DNA of 64,000 nucleotides, taken from Streptomyces sp. 130 (GTDB lineage: Bacteria > Actinomycetota > Actinomycetes > Streptomycetales > Streptomycetaceae). Under the pieces are notes generated by a model. That model ran no database searches, had not been told where the DNA came from, and saw only the letters and a program-made list of their open reading frames with translations. Below, one piece after another: positions 18,080-26,775 of this stretch. The stretch covers positions 37,848 to 101,847 of the forward strand of contig NZ_VJNO01000024.1 of NCBI RefSeq assembly GCF_007096885.1, in the 5' to 3' direction. Within the stretch, counting starts at the first letter, position 1. Every line of letters begins with the position of its first letter. The position numbers were made by a program, and so were the translations under genes.

Positions 18080-19516
18080 ATGACACATGGAGCGGAGCCT
18101 GTCGCGTACGACGTGGTGGTCATCGGAGCGGGTCCGGTGGGTGAGAACGTGGCGGACCGGGCCCGGGCCGCCGGGCTGACCACCGCGGTGGTCGAGTCCG
18201 AACTGATCGGCGGTGAGTGTTCCTACTGGGCGTGCATGCCGAGCAAGGCGCTCCTGCGCCCCGTCGTCGCCCGCGCCGACGCCCGCCGCGTCCCCGGCCT
18301 GAGCGGAGCCGTCCAGGGACCGCTGGACGCCGCTGCCGTCCTCGCGCACCGAGACGAGTACGCCTCGCACTGGAAGGACGACGGGCAGGTCGCCTGGCTC
18401 GACGGCATCGGCGCCGACATCTTCCGCGGCCACGGCCGGCTGACCGGCCCCAAGCAGGTCGCCGTCACCGCGCCCGACGGCACGGAGCACCGGCTCACCG
18501 CCCGGCACGCCGTCGCCGTCTGCACGGGCAGCAAGGCCGTGGTCCCCGGCCTGCCCGGCATCGAGGACGCCCGCCCCTGGACCAGCCGCGAGGCGACCAG
18601 CGCCAAGGAGGTCCCCGGCAGGCTCGTCGTGGTCGGCGGCGGAGTCGTCGGCGTCGAGATGGCCACCGTGTGGAACGCGCTCGGCGCGAAGGTCACCATG
18701 CTGGTACGCGGAGAGGGGCTGCTGCCCCGGATGGAGCCGTTCGCCGGTGAGCTGGTCGCCGAGGCGCTGACCGAGGCCGGAGCGGAGATCCGTACCGGCG
18801 TCTCGGCCACCGCCGTACGCCGCGCGGACGGCGACGGCCCGGTCACCGTGGAACTCAACAACGGCGAGAGCGTGGAGGCCGACGAGGTCCTCTTCGCCAC
18901 CGGCCGCGCCCCGCGCACCGACGACCTGGGCCTGGAGACGGTCGGCCTGGAACCCGGCTCCTGGCTCACCGTCGACGACACCTGCCGGGTCGAGGGCACC
19001 GACTGGCTCTACGCGGCCGGCGACGTCAACCACCGCGCGCTCCTGACCCACCAGGGCAAGTACCAGGCACGCATCACGGGCGACGCGATCGGGGCCCGCG
19101 CGCAGGGCAAGCCGCTGGACACCGCCCGCTGGGGCGCCCACGCGGCGACCGCCGACCACGCGGCCGTCCCCCAGGTCGTCTTCACCGACCCGGAGGCCGC
19201 TTCGGTGGGCCTCTCCCTGGCCGAGGCCGAACAGGCCGGCCACCGCGTCCGCGCCGTCGACTACGACCTCGCCTCCGTGGCCGGTTCGGGGCTCTACGCG
19301 GACGGCTACCGGGGCCGCGCCCGCATGGTCGTCGACCTCGACCGCGACGTCCTGCTGGGCGTCACGTTCGTCGGCCCCGGCATCGGCGAACTGCTCCACT
19401 CGGCGACGATGGCGGTCGCGGGGGAGATCCCCGTGGACCGCTTGTGGCACGCGGTCCCGTCGTACCCGACGATCAGCGAGGTGTGGCTGAGGCTGCTGGA
19501 GACGTACCGCGGGTAG
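18080..19516 (+). CDS. Class I pyridine nucleotide-disulfide oxidoreductase
   Basis: The 478-residue flavoprotein belongs to the dihydrolipoamide dehydrogenase / mercuric reductase group. It has FAD-binding VVIGAGPVGE (14-23), the redox pair CSYWAC (Cys47, Cys52), NAD(P)-binding VVVGGGVVGVEMA, the second FAD motif LYAAGDVN, and the C-terminal dimer domain with HAVPSYPTISE where the active His is expected. The substrate is not obvious: the pair has four intervening residues as in lipoamide dehydrogenase, but the flanking residues differ and no 2-oxoacid dehydrogenase genes are near. Divergence from SigR-controlled thioredoxin suggests a redox role. Confidence 0.85.
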   Translation: MTHGAEPVAYDVVVIGAGPVGENVADRARAAGLTTAVVESELIGGECSYWACMPSKALLRPVVARADARRVPGLSGAVQGPLDAAAVLAHRDEYASHWKDDGQVAWLDGIGADIFRGHGRLTGPKQVAVTAPDGTEHRLTARHAVAVCTGSKAVVPGLPGIEDARPWTSREATSAKEVPGRLVVVGGGVVGVEMATVWNALGAKVTMLVRGEGLLPRMEPFAGELVAEALTEAGAEIRTGVSATAVRRADGDGPVTVELNNGESVEADEVLFATGRAPRTDDLGLETVGLEPGSWLTVDDTCRVEGTDWLYAAGDVNHRALLTHQGKYQARITGDAIGARAQGKPLDTARWGAHAATADHAAVPQVVFTDPEAASVGLSLAEAEQAGHRVRAVDYDLASVAGSGLYADGYRGRARMVVDLDRDVLLGVTFVGPGIGELLHSATMAVAGEIPVDRLWHAVPSYPTISEVWLRLLETYRG

Positions 19517-19533
19517 CCGCCGCCCGACGGGAC

Positions 19534-19579
19534 GAGCGGCCGTCCGACGCGCTGGAACCCGCGCGTCGGACGGCCGCTC
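19534..19579. terminator. Strong terminator after the disulfide oxidoreductase
   Basis: Perfect 18-bp inverted repeat: GAGCGGCCGTCCGACGCG at 19534-19551 and its complement at 19562-19579, ten-base loop, starting 17 bases after the stop. Confidence 0.9.
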
Positions 19580-19597
19580 AGCTCTGTCAGGGCGAAC

Positions 19598-19648
19598 GGA
19601 ACGCCTGCGCCGCCGGAACGCCTGCGGCGCCCGAACGCCTGCGGCGCC
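19598..19648. repeat. Three tandem 17-bp repeats in an intergenic region
   Basis: Units at 19598-19614, 19615-19631 and 19632-19648. The common unit is GAACGCCTGCGGCGCC preceded by one variable base; unit 1 differs at one inner position. Each unit contains the small palindrome GGCGCC or near it. The whole gap 19517-19920 otherwise holds the terminator and no gene I can support. Confidence 0.8.
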
Positions 19649-19920
19649 GGCGTGAGGGCGCGGACCCACGGCCGCGCGGTCCGTGGACGGCTCGGCCGCA
19701 GCCGGCACCCGGCCGGCGCCGGTCAGCGGGCCGAGCCGGGCCCCGCCCGCGCGCACAGGCCGGGCGACGCGCGCCGGATCGCGCGCACTCACCCCGTCCA
19801 GCCCGCACCCCACCAGCGCCCCGACCCCGGTCCCGCAAGGCGGGCACGGGCCGACGGCCCCGGTAGGCGCAGCGATGGGCGGGAGCCCGCCAAGCGGTCA
19901 CCGGCGGGCTCCCGCCCGGG

Positions 19921-20415
19921 CTACGAGGCCCACTCGACCTGGTAGTACTTCAGCGAGGCGTCCTCACCCACGAGGCTCATCCCGGCCGCCGCCATGACGC
20001 GTTGCGAGGCACTGTTGCCGATGTCGGCGTCCCCGCGCACCCGCGCGACGCCCTGCTCCCGGGCGAACCGGAGCAGCGCCCGAAGCGCCTCGGAGGCGTA
20101 ACCATGTCCGCGCGCCGATTCCACGATCCCGTATCCGATCGTGACGCCGCCCCGCTGGTCCGGCGCGCCGTGGAAGCCGATACCGCCGATGACCGTGCCG
20201 TCGGCGCGGAGCCGTATCTCGTACGAGCCGAAGGGGCTGGGATCGCCGCTCTCCGCACATGCGGCCAGGAAGCGGGCGGCGGCCCCCTGCTCGCCGGGGG
20301 AGGGGTGGCCGGGAGCCCAGCGCGCACCGGCCGGCGGTGAACCCGCGGCGACGTGCTCGGCGTCGGCGGGGGTCATCGGATGCAGCAACAGGCGCGGCGT
20401 CTCGAGATCGGTCAT
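19921..20415 (-). CDS. GNAT-family N-acetyltransferase (RimJ/RimL type)
   Basis: The 164-residue protein starts with the RimJ-type TDLETPRLLLHPMTPADAEHV and has the acetyl-CoA-binding region in ESARGHGYASEALRALLRFA, then NSASQRVMAAAGM. It would transfer an acetyl group to an amine, possibly a protein N-terminus; the substrate is unknown. The ATG at 20415 places the family start motif directly at the N-terminus; upstream in-frame codons give no family sequence. It follows the TPR gene on the same strand with 65 bases between. Confidence 0.82.
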   Translation of the reverse strand: MTDLETPRLLLHPMTPADAEHVAAGSPPAGARWAPGHPSPGEQGAAARFLAACAESGDPSPFGSYEIRLRADGTVIGGIGFHGAPDQRGGVTIGYGIVESARGHGYASEALRALLRFAREQGVARVRGDADIGNSASQRVMAAAGMSLVGEDASLKYYQVEWAS

Positions 20416-20480
20416 GGCCTGTGGACTATCACGCGACCGCCGGGTCCGGCACCCGGAATACGCCGGGTGCCGGGACGCGC

Positions 20481-20828
20481 TCACGCCGGACCGAGGTCAC
20501 CGCTGAGCGCGGCGGCCAGCCGCAGCTGTGTGTCCGCCTCGGCCTGCCGCCCCTGGCGCTCCAGGGTCCGGCCGAGCATCAGGCGGGCGTAGTGCTCCAC
20601 CGGGTCGCGCTCCAGAACCGCGCGAAGCTCCGTCTCGGCCCGCCCGAGGCTCGCCGAGTGGTAGTAGGCGCGGGCCAGCAGCAGCCGGGGCGCGACCTGC
20701 TCCGGGACCTCCTCGACGAGTCCGCGCAGGATGCGGGCCGCGGTCCCGTACTCCTTCGCGTCGAAGAAGAACCCCGCGCGCTCCCAGCGCTCGGCGGCGG
20801 TGCCGAACTCGTAGTAGCCGTCGCTCAT
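20481..20828 (-). CDS. Tetratricopeptide-repeat protein
   Basis: A 115-residue all-helical protein with about three TPR units: AAERWERAGFFFDAKEYGTAARILRGLVEE, VAPRLLLARAYYHSASLGRAETELRAVLE and HYARLMLGRTLERQGRQAEADTQLR (shown here in parts of one to two helices). Such proteins act as small adaptor scaffolds; the partner is unknown. GAGGAG stands four bases before the ATG at 20828. The divergent pirin gene begins 121 bases away. Confidence 0.8.
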   Translation of the reverse strand: MSDGYYEFGTAAERWERAGFFFDAKEYGTAARILRGLVEEVPEQVAPRLLLARAYYHSASLGRAETELRAVLERDPVEHYARLMLGRTLERQGRQAEADTQLRLAAALSGDLGPA

Positions 20829-20949
20829 GTCGTCTCCTCGGTCGGGCGGATGTCCGGTCCGCACAACACCGACGAGTGGTTTAATATTCCACTAATCATT
20901 CGGCGTGGGTGCCGCCCGCCCCCGCCCGCAGCGGAATAGGTTGAGCGCC

Positions 20950-21915
20950 ATGAGCAATCTCGATCGCCAGGCCGTCCCCACCGTCTGCGGGGGCCGGGGC
21001 TTCGTCGTCGCGGAGCCCGTACGTGAACTGCTCGCCCCGCGCAAGGTGCGGCTTGGAGAGTCCACCGAGGTCCGCCGGCTGCTGCCCAACCTGGGCCGCC
21101 GGATGGTCGGCGCCTGGGCCTTCGTGGACCACTACGGCCCCGACGACATCGCCGACGAACCCGGGATGCAGGTGCCGCCGCACCCCCACATGGGCCTTCA
21201 GACCGTCAGCTGGCTGCACGAGGGCGAGGTCCTGCACCGCGACAGCCTCGGCAGCCTCCAGACGATCCGCCCGCGCGAACTGGGCCTCATGACGTCCGGC
21301 CGCGCGATCAGCCACTCCGAGGAGAGCCCCGAGCGGCACGCCGCCCTGCTCCACGGCGCCCAGCTCTGGGTGGCCCTCCCGGACGCGCACCGCTTCACCG
21401 AACCCCACTTCCAGCACCACAGCGACCTCCCCGAGGTCACCGCGCCCGGCCTCACGGCCACGGTGATCCTGGGCGACCTCGACGGTGCCACCTCGCCCGG
21501 CACCGCGTACACCCCCATCGTGGGCGCCGACCTCTCGCTGACCCGGGGCGCGCGGGCCCGCCTCCCCCTGGACCCCGACTTCGAGTACGCCGTGCTCTCG
21601 ATGTCCGGCGAGGCCGAGGTCGACGGCGTCCCGGTCCTCCCCGGCTCCATGCTCTACCTCGGCTGCGGCCGCACCGAGCTCCCGCTCCGCGCGGAGTCCG
21701 ACGCGGGCCTGATGCTCCTGGGCGGCGAGCCGTTCGAGGAGGAGCTGATCATGTGGTGGAACTTCGTGGGCAGGACCCAGGACGAGATCGCCCGGGCCCG
21801 CGAGGACTGGATGGGCGGCGACCGGTTCGGCACCGTACACGGCTACGACGGCCCGCCGATCCCCGCGCCGGCGTTGCCGGACGTGGCGCTGAAACCGCGG
21901 GGGCGGGTGCGCTGA
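20950..21915 (+). CDS. Pirin-family bicupin protein
   Basis: The 321-residue protein is a pirin: VGAWAFVDHYGPDD, then PHPHMGLQTVSWLHEGEVLHRDSLG and MTSGRAISHSEE with the metal-binding histidines of the N-terminal cupin, and a C-terminal cupin with LLGGEPFEEELIMWWNFVG. Pirins act as quercetin 2,3-dioxygenases or as redox-linked regulators; which applies cannot be told here. Start at 20950: a TAGGTT box at 20937-20942 ends seven bases before this ATG, suggesting a leaderless transcript; an upstream in-frame codon at 20905 gives no family sequence. Confidence 0.9.
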   Translation: MSNLDRQAVPTVCGGRGFVVAEPVRELLAPRKVRLGESTEVRRLLPNLGRRMVGAWAFVDHYGPDDIADEPGMQVPPHPHMGLQTVSWLHEGEVLHRDSLGSLQTIRPRELGLMTSGRAISHSEESPERHAALLHGAQLWVALPDAHRFTEPHFQHHSDLPEVTAPGLTATVILGDLDGATSPGTAYTPIVGADLSLTRGARARLPLDPDFEYAVLSMSGEAEVDGVPVLPGSMLYLGCGRTELPLRAESDAGLMLLGGEPFEEELIMWWNFVGRTQDEIARAREDWMGGDRFGTVHGYDGPPIPAPALPDVALKPRGRVR

Positions 21916-22062
21916 GCCGCGGCACGCTCGCGGCCGGGCGGGGTCGTCTCGTCCGCGCCGGCGGGTGTCCGTGCGTGCCCGGACGGGAGCTGACTTGCTG
22001 GCGACTTTCCTGATGGGGCGTCAGGTGCGTTCGGCTGCCACCGGCAGTCCTGCCGCCCAGCC

Positions 22063-22088
22063 GCGCCCGCCGGCTGTCCGGCGGGCGC
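22063..22088. terminator. Terminator after the MFS transporter gene
   Basis: Perfect 11-bp inverted repeat GCGCCCGCCGG at 22063-22073 and its complement at 22078-22088 with a 4-base loop, just beyond the MFS stop on the minus strand. It may also stop pirin transcription. Confidence 0.75.
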
Positions 22089-22093
22089 TGGGA

Positions 22094-23731
22094 TCAGGGG
22101 CGCGCGGCGCCGGCGGCGGGTTCCGCCGGGCTGACGCGGGCGGGCGGAACGGGTGACGGCGCTCCCTTCCCGGCGGGGTCGCCGGTGCGCAGGCCGAAGG
22201 CGGTGAGTGCCGCGGCGACGGCGGCTGCCGCGGCACACACCAGGAACGCGGTGCTGAAGCCGCTGCCCAGGGCGTCCAGGGCCAGGCCGTGGGCCGCGGA
22301 ACCCGGAGCGCCCGGGGGCAGGCTGTTCACGGCGATGGGGCCGCCCGCCGCGGCGACCTCCCGCGCCGCGGCGGTCTCCGCGGCGGGCAGGGCGGCGCCG
22401 GAGAGCTTCGTCGCGAACGCCGACCCCGCATTGCTGAGGGCGACCGCGCCGACGACGACGGGGCCGAGGGCGAACCCGAGGTCGCGCAGCATGTTGGTGG
22501 TGGCGCTGGCCATGCCCGCCAGGTGCGGGGGCACGCTGTTCAGCGCCACGGCCGTGACCGAGCTGACGGTCAGGGCGAAGCCGATGCCGATCAGCAGGGC
22601 GGGCGCGACGAACGCGCCGAGTCCCGGGTCGGTGACGTCCAGCCGGGCGCACAGCAGGCAGCCCACCGTCATCAGGGCGAACCCGCAGGTCAGCAGCCAG
22701 GACGCGGCGACCCGGTGCAAAAGCCGCGAGACGACGGGGATGAGCAGGAAGGCGGGGCCCTGGAGGAGCAGGAAGGGGACCGCGACGCGGATCGGATCCT
22801 GGTGCTGCACCGGCCCCAGCCACATGCTCGTCGCGAAGCAGGCACCGAGGAAGGCGAGCATGCCGATGACCGCGGCGATGGACGACACGGTGAAGGCCCG
22901 GTTGCGGAACAGCTTCAGGTCGAAGATCGGGGAGTCGGCGCCCAGTTCGACCAGTACGAACCCGGCCAGGAAGCACGCGCCGAGGGCCAGGGAGAGCATG
23001 ACGGGCAGGGTGGTCCAGCCGGACTCGGGCCCCTCGACGGCGCCGTACAGCACCAGGATGAGACCGACGGCGAAGGTGATCTGGCCGGGCATGTCCAGCC
23101 TGCGGCCCTCGGGCGCTTTCGACTCCGCGGTCAGCGCCAGGGTGAGCACCATGCTGACCAGGGCGAGACCGACGAGCACCCAGAAGGAGCCGCGCCAGGA
23201 CCCGATCTTGGCGAACATGCCGCCGAGCAGGGGGGACACGGCGGCGCCGGCGGACAGGAAGCCGCTCCAGACGGCGACGGCGTGCGCCCGGTGCCGCACG
23301 TCGCGGGTCACCGCGGTGAGCGCGGTGAGCGAACCGGGGAACATGGCGCCGGCGCCCAGTCCGTTGAGGGCGGCGCCGGCCCACAGCACCTGGATGGTGG
23401 GCGCGAGCGCCGCCACGGTGCTGCCCGTGGCGACCAGGGCCGTGCCGGCCGCGACGAGCCTGCGCCGGCCGAACAGGTCGCCGAGGACGCCGAAGGTGAA
23501 CTCGAAGCAGACCACGGCGATCATGAACGCGGCGGTGATCCAGGTGAGCTGCGATCCATGGGTGTTCAGGTCCTGCTGGAAGAGCCCGTTGAGCGAGGCC
23601 GGCAGCGCGTTCGCGACCTGGGCCACGAAGACCGCGCCGCAGGCCGCAGCCAGTGTTCCCGCGTAGCCCGGTGTCCGGGCGGCCCCCGCGGTTGGGCCCT
23701 GGGACATGGCTGTCCCGTTGTTGAGCGTCAT
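22094..23731 (-). CDS. MFS transporter, DHA2 (14-helix) family
   Basis: The 545-residue membrane protein shows about 14 hydrophobic helices, the MFS loop motif GDLFGRRRL between helices 2 and 3, and the DHA2 motif region LNGLGAGAMFPGSLTAL. DHA2 members are mostly proton-driven exporters, but the place of this gene behind the IclR regulator and beside the gentisate operon suggests movement of an aromatic acid or a toxic intermediate. Direction of transport is not settled by sequence. AGGGAG stands nine bases before the ATG at 23731. The C-terminal tail is proline/alanine-rich and probably disordered. Confidence 0.85.
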   Translation of the reverse strand: MTLNNGTAMSQGPTAGAARTPGYAGTLAAACGAVFVAQVANALPASLNGLFQQDLNTHGSQLTWITAAFMIAVVCFEFTFGVLGDLFGRRRLVAAGTALVATGSTVAALAPTIQVLWAGAALNGLGAGAMFPGSLTALTAVTRDVRHRAHAVAVWSGFLSAGAAVSPLLGGMFAKIGSWRGSFWVLVGLALVSMVLTLALTAESKAPEGRRLDMPGQITFAVGLILVLYGAVEGPESGWTTLPVMLSLALGACFLAGFVLVELGADSPIFDLKLFRNRAFTVSSIAAVIGMLAFLGACFATSMWLGPVQHQDPIRVAVPFLLLQGPAFLLIPVVSRLLHRVAASWLLTCGFALMTVGCLLCARLDVTDPGLGAFVAPALLIGIGFALTVSSVTAVALNSVPPHLAGMASATTNMLRDLGFALGPVVVGAVALSNAGSAFATKLSGAALPAAETAAAREVAAAGGPIAVNSLPPGAPGSAAHGLALDALGSGFSTAFLVCAAAAAVAAALTAFGLRTGDPAGKGAPSPVPPARVSPAEPAAGAARP

Positions 23732-23904
23732 TGCTGTTCTCCCTGGCTGGGAAAGTGGGCGTCCCGGAAGCGGGAACCCCGAAGAGCGTGGAAGGGCTCG
23801 GCTCCGCGTGCGGTGGGGGAGAGGACGCGACGAGAGCCGGCGCGATGCCGTGGAGAATGACACTTCGCTTTACTGCGCGTCAATGAAATGAGCGCGAAAT
23901 AATC

Positions 23905-23910
23905 ATTCTG
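23905..23910 (+). promoter_or_regulatory. Possible IclR half site upstream of the MFS gene
   Basis: ATTCTG, in the context AATCATTCTG, repeats the half site of the palindrome at 24729-24745. It lies in the 207-base gap between the IclR stop and the MFS start, which is AT-rich for this genome and likely contains the MFS promoter. Confidence 0.3.
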
Positions 23911-23938
23911 TTCGTAGCGTATGGCTGTGCGCCGGGGC

Positions 23939-24715
23939 CTACGGCTGGTCGGCCAAGTCCCTCTCGAGCGAGTGCGCGGCGGCCTCCAGCGTGGCCACCA
24001 GGGAGCGCAGGCGCTGCGGGTCGTAGCGCACGCTGGGCATCGAGACGGAGAGACCGGACAGCGCGCTGCCGTCCCCGTCGCGCACCGGGACGCCGATGGC
24101 GACGAGACCGCGTTCGGACCGCTCCCGGTTCACGGCGAAACCGCTGCGGCGCACGCGCCTGAGCTCCGTGCGCAGCCGCGCCAGGTCGGGGCGGTCGGCC
24201 GGGTCGTCGCGGTGGCGCTCGGGGGCGTACACCTCCTCCAGCTCCTCGTCGGCCAGGTCGGCGAGCAGGAGGAGCCCCGCGGTGGTGCGGTGGGCGGGGA
24301 AGACCATCCCCTCCCGGGACCCGACCCGAAGGGCCTGCCGGCATTCCACGCTCGCGATGAACCGCACCGTCCCTCCGGTACGCACGATCAGGTTCGTGGT
24401 CTCGTCGAGGAGCGCGACCACCCGGTGCAGGTGGGGGAGGGCGGCGGTGCGCAGCCGTGACACGAGTGACTGGGAGTGGGCGGCCAGCTCCAGCACCGGG
24501 CCGGCGCGGTAGACGCGGTCCTCGCCCCGCACCGCGAAGTCCCGGTAGACGAGCATCGCCAGGATGCGGTGGGCCGTCGACCGGGCGACACCGAGGCGCT
24601 CCGCGAGCTGCGCCACGGTCGCGCCGCCCTCCATCTGCAGGATGGTCGCCGCTCGCAGCGCGTGGTCCACGCTCGCGATGGGGTAGGGCGGCGGCGTCTT
24701 CAGCGGTTTGTCCAT
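23939..24715 (-). CDS. IclR-family transcriptional regulator
   Basis: The 258-residue protein has the N-terminal winged helix of IclR (ALRAATILQMEGGATVAQLAERLGVARSTAHRILAML) and the effector domain with GREGMVFPAHRTTAGLLLLADL-like SREGMVFPAHRTTAGLLLLA and GLVAIGVPVRDGDG. IclR proteins often control aromatic acid catabolism. It is divergent from the gentisate dioxygenase gene, with a perfect 17-bp palindrome 14 bases before its own ATG, so it likely controls both itself and the catabolic operon. GAGGG precedes the start. Confidence 0.9.
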   Translation of the reverse strand: MDKPLKTPPPYPIASVDHALRAATILQMEGGATVAQLAERLGVARSTAHRILAMLVYRDFAVRGEDRVYRAGPVLELAAHSQSLVSRLRTAALPHLHRVVALLDETTNLIVRTGGTVRFIASVECRQALRVGSREGMVFPAHRTTAGLLLLADLADEELEEVYAPERHRDDPADRPDLARLRTELRRVRRSGFAVNRERSERGLVAIGVPVRDGDGSALSGLSVSMPSVRYDPQRLRSLVATLEAAAHSLERDLADQP

Positions 24716-24728
24716 CGGTGACCCTCAC

Positions 24729-24745
24729 ATTCTGCTGTGCAGAAT
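24729..24745. promoter_or_regulatory. IclR operator (17-bp palindrome)
   Basis: ATTCTGCTGTGCAGAAT is a perfect palindrome (7-bp arms plus TGT centre) in the IclR / gentisate dioxygenase intergenic region. A weaker related repeat, TCTGTCAGCAGA, follows at 24754-24765. Binding by the adjacent IclR protein is inferred from position. Confidence 0.65.
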
Positions 24746-24784
24746 ACACATGTTCTGTCAGCAGACGCCGTGCACGCTGACTGC

Positions 24785-25945
24785 GTGACTGAGTCCTCCC
24801 TCACCCAAGACAACGCAACGGGCACCCCGGTGCGGCTCCAGGCCGTCACCGCCGAGGGGCAGCCCGAGGTCACCCCGGCGCTCGAGGAGCTGTACCGGGG
24901 CTTCGAGCGGGAACTGCTCGTCCCGCTGTGGACCGAGATCGGCGACCTGATGCCGGCCCACCCGCGCTCGCGCGCCGCGGCCCACCTGTGGCGCTGGGAG
25001 CGGCTGCGCGAGCTCGCCGCGCAGGCCGGCGCCATCGTGCCGGTCGGGCGGGGCGGGGAGCGCCGTGCGATCGCGCTGGCCAACCCGTCCCTCGGCGGCA
25101 GGCCCTTCGCCACGCCGACCCTGTGGGCGGCCATCCAGTACCTCATGCCCGGCGAGGACGCCCCCGAGCACCGCCACACCCAGCACGCCTTCCGCTTCGT
25201 CGTCGAGGGCTCGGGCGTATGGACCGTCGTCGGCGGCGACCCCGTGCCGATGAACCGCGGTGACTTCCTGCCGCAGGCGGGCTGGAACTGGCACGCCCAC
25301 CACAACGCCACCGCCGAGCCGATGGCCTGGATCGACGGGCTGGACATCCCGTTCCAGTACGTCACCGAGGCGCAGTTCTTCGAGTTCGGCCGCGACGGGA
25401 TCAGCGACGCCGAGCGGATCACCCCCGACAGGTCCCGTTCCGAGCGGCTGTGGGGCCACCCCGGCCTGCGCCCCCTGTCGGCCACGCCCGCCACGCCCGG
25501 CAGCCCCCTGCTGTCGTACAAGTGGGAGTACACGGACGCCGCCCTGCGTGACCAGTTGCTGCTGGAGAAGGAGGGCTTCGGCGGTACCGTCGAGCCCGGC
25601 CACGCCGCGGTGCGGTACTCCAACCCGCACGACGGCAGCGACGTCCTGCCGACGATCCGCGCCGAGTTCCACCGCGTCGCCCGCGGCGCCGAGACAGCGC
25701 CGCTGCGCGAGACCGGCTCCTCCGTCTACCAGGTCTTCGACGGATCCGGCGTGGTCACCGTCGGCGACACGTCCTGGACGGTCACCCGCGGTGACCTGTT
25801 CGTCGTCCCGTCCTGGGAGCCGTTCTCCGCGAGGTCCGAGGCCGGCGCGACCGACTCCGACTCCCGCTCCCTCGATCTGTTCCGCTTCTCCGACGCGCCC
25901 GTCTTTGAAGCGCTGAAGCTCGACCGCACCCAGAAGGACGCCTGA
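24785..25945 (+). CDS. Gentisate 1,2-dioxygenase
   Basis: Ring-cleaving bicupin iron enzyme converting gentisate (2,5-dihydroxybenzoate) to maleylpyruvate. The product has the family segments YRGFERELLVPLWTEIGDLMP and HRHTQHAFRFVVEG (His129 and His131 as iron ligands), WNWHAHHN and the second cupin with VTVGDTSWTVTRGDLFVVP. The start is uncertain: the ATG at 24737 lies inside the IclR palindrome, so I prefer the GTG at 24785 (386 residues), although no clear ribosome site precedes it; a GTG at 24770 is also possible. First gene of the catabolic operon; fumarylpyruvate hydrolase follows after two bases. Confidence 0.9.
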   Translation: MTESSLTQDNATGTPVRLQAVTAEGQPEVTPALEELYRGFERELLVPLWTEIGDLMPAHPRSRAAAHLWRWERLRELAAQAGAIVPVGRGGERRAIALANPSLGGRPFATPTLWAAIQYLMPGEDAPEHRHTQHAFRFVVEGSGVWTVVGGDPVPMNRGDFLPQAGWNWHAHHNATAEPMAWIDGLDIPFQYVTEAQFFEFGRDGISDAERITPDRSRSERLWGHPGLRPLSATPATPGSPLLSYKWEYTDAALRDQLLLEKEGFGGTVEPGHAAVRYSNPHDGSDVLPTIRAEFHRVARGAETAPLRETGSSVYQVFDGSGVVTVGDTSWTVTRGDLFVVPSWEPFSARSEAGATDSDSRSLDLFRFSDAPVFEALKLDRTQKDA

Positions 25946-25947
25946 CC

Positions 25948-26775
25948 ATGAAGCTCGCCACCCTCCGCACCGCCGACGGGACCCGGGCGGTCCGCGTCGA
26001 CGGCGACACGCTCGTCGACCTCGGGTACGCCGACCTGGGCGCACTGTTCGCCGAGGACGACTGGCAGGGCAGGGCCGCCGCCGCGTCCGGCACGGCCTAC
26101 CCGGTCGACGGCGCCGACTTCGCGCCGGTCGTCCCCAATCCCTCCAAGATCGTCTGTGTCGGCCACAACTACACCAACCACATCAAGGAGATGGGACGGG
26201 AGCTGCCCAGCCACCCGACCCTGTTCCCGAAGTTCGCCGACACCCTGATCGGCGCGAACGACGACATCGCCAAGCCGGCCGAGACCGACGCCCTCGACTG
26301 GGAGGTCGAACTGGCCGTCGTCATCGGCAAGCAGGTCCGGCGCGCCGACGAGCAGCAGGCCGCCGACGCCATCGCCGGCTTCACCGTCATGAACGACATC
26401 TCACTGCGCGACTGGCAGTTCCGCACCATCGAGTGGACCCAGGGCAAGATCTGGGAGGCCACCACCCCGGTCGGACCGTACGTCGTCACCCCCGACGAGG
26501 TCGGCGGCGTACGCCCCGCGCTCGAGGTGAAGACGGTCGTCGACGGCGAGGCCGTGCAGGGGGACGACACCGGCACGCTGTTGTTCGACCCGGTCTTCCT
26601 GGTGCGGTACATCTCCACCGTCATCACCCTGCGCCCGGGCGACATCATCGCCACCGGCACCCCCGCCGGCGTCGGCAACGCCCGCGACCCGAAGGTGTTC
26701 CTGCTGCCCGGTCAGACCGTGGTCACCGAGATCGCCGGCCTGGGCGCCTGCTCCAACAAGGTGGTCGAGGGATGA
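25948..26775 (+). CDS. Fumarylpyruvate hydrolase (FAH family)
   Basis: Splits fumarylpyruvate into fumarate and pyruvate, the last gentisate-pathway step. The 275-residue protein has the FAH-fold motifs KIVCVGHNYTNHIKEMG, PTLFPKFADTLIG, the metal ligands in LDWEVELAVVIGK (E.E pattern) and GFTVMNDISLRDWQ, and GDIIATGTPAGVG. The FAH family has several substrates; assignment rests on its place between gentisate dioxygenase and maleylpyruvate isomerase. Its stop overlaps the next ATG by four bases. Confidence 0.9.
   Translation: MKLATLRTADGTRAVRVDGDTLVDLGYADLGALFAEDDWQGRAAAASGTAYPVDGADFAPVVPNPSKIVCVGHNYTNHIKEMGRELPSHPTLFPKFADTLIGANDDIAKPAETDALDWEVELAVVIGKQVRRADEQQAADAIAGFTVMNDISLRDWQFRTIEWTQGKIWEATTPVGPYVVTPDEVGGVRPALEVKTVVDGEAVQGDDTGTLLFDPVFLVRYISTVITLRPGDIIATGTPAGVGNARDPKVFLLPGQTVVTEIAGLGACSNKVVEG

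Noticed and set aside
19598..19648. CRISPR array
   Set aside because: The three 17-bp units are directly adjacent with no spacers, and no cas genes are present.
19587..19901. A 104-codon minus-strand frame in the gap after the disulfide oxidoreductase
   Set aside because: Almost only Arg, Ala, Gly and Pro; it runs through the tandem repeats, has no ribosome site and resembles no family.
24737..24784. Gentisate dioxygenase starting at the ATG at 24737
   Set aside because: This ATG lies inside the perfect IclR palindrome and adds 16 residues with no family similarity.
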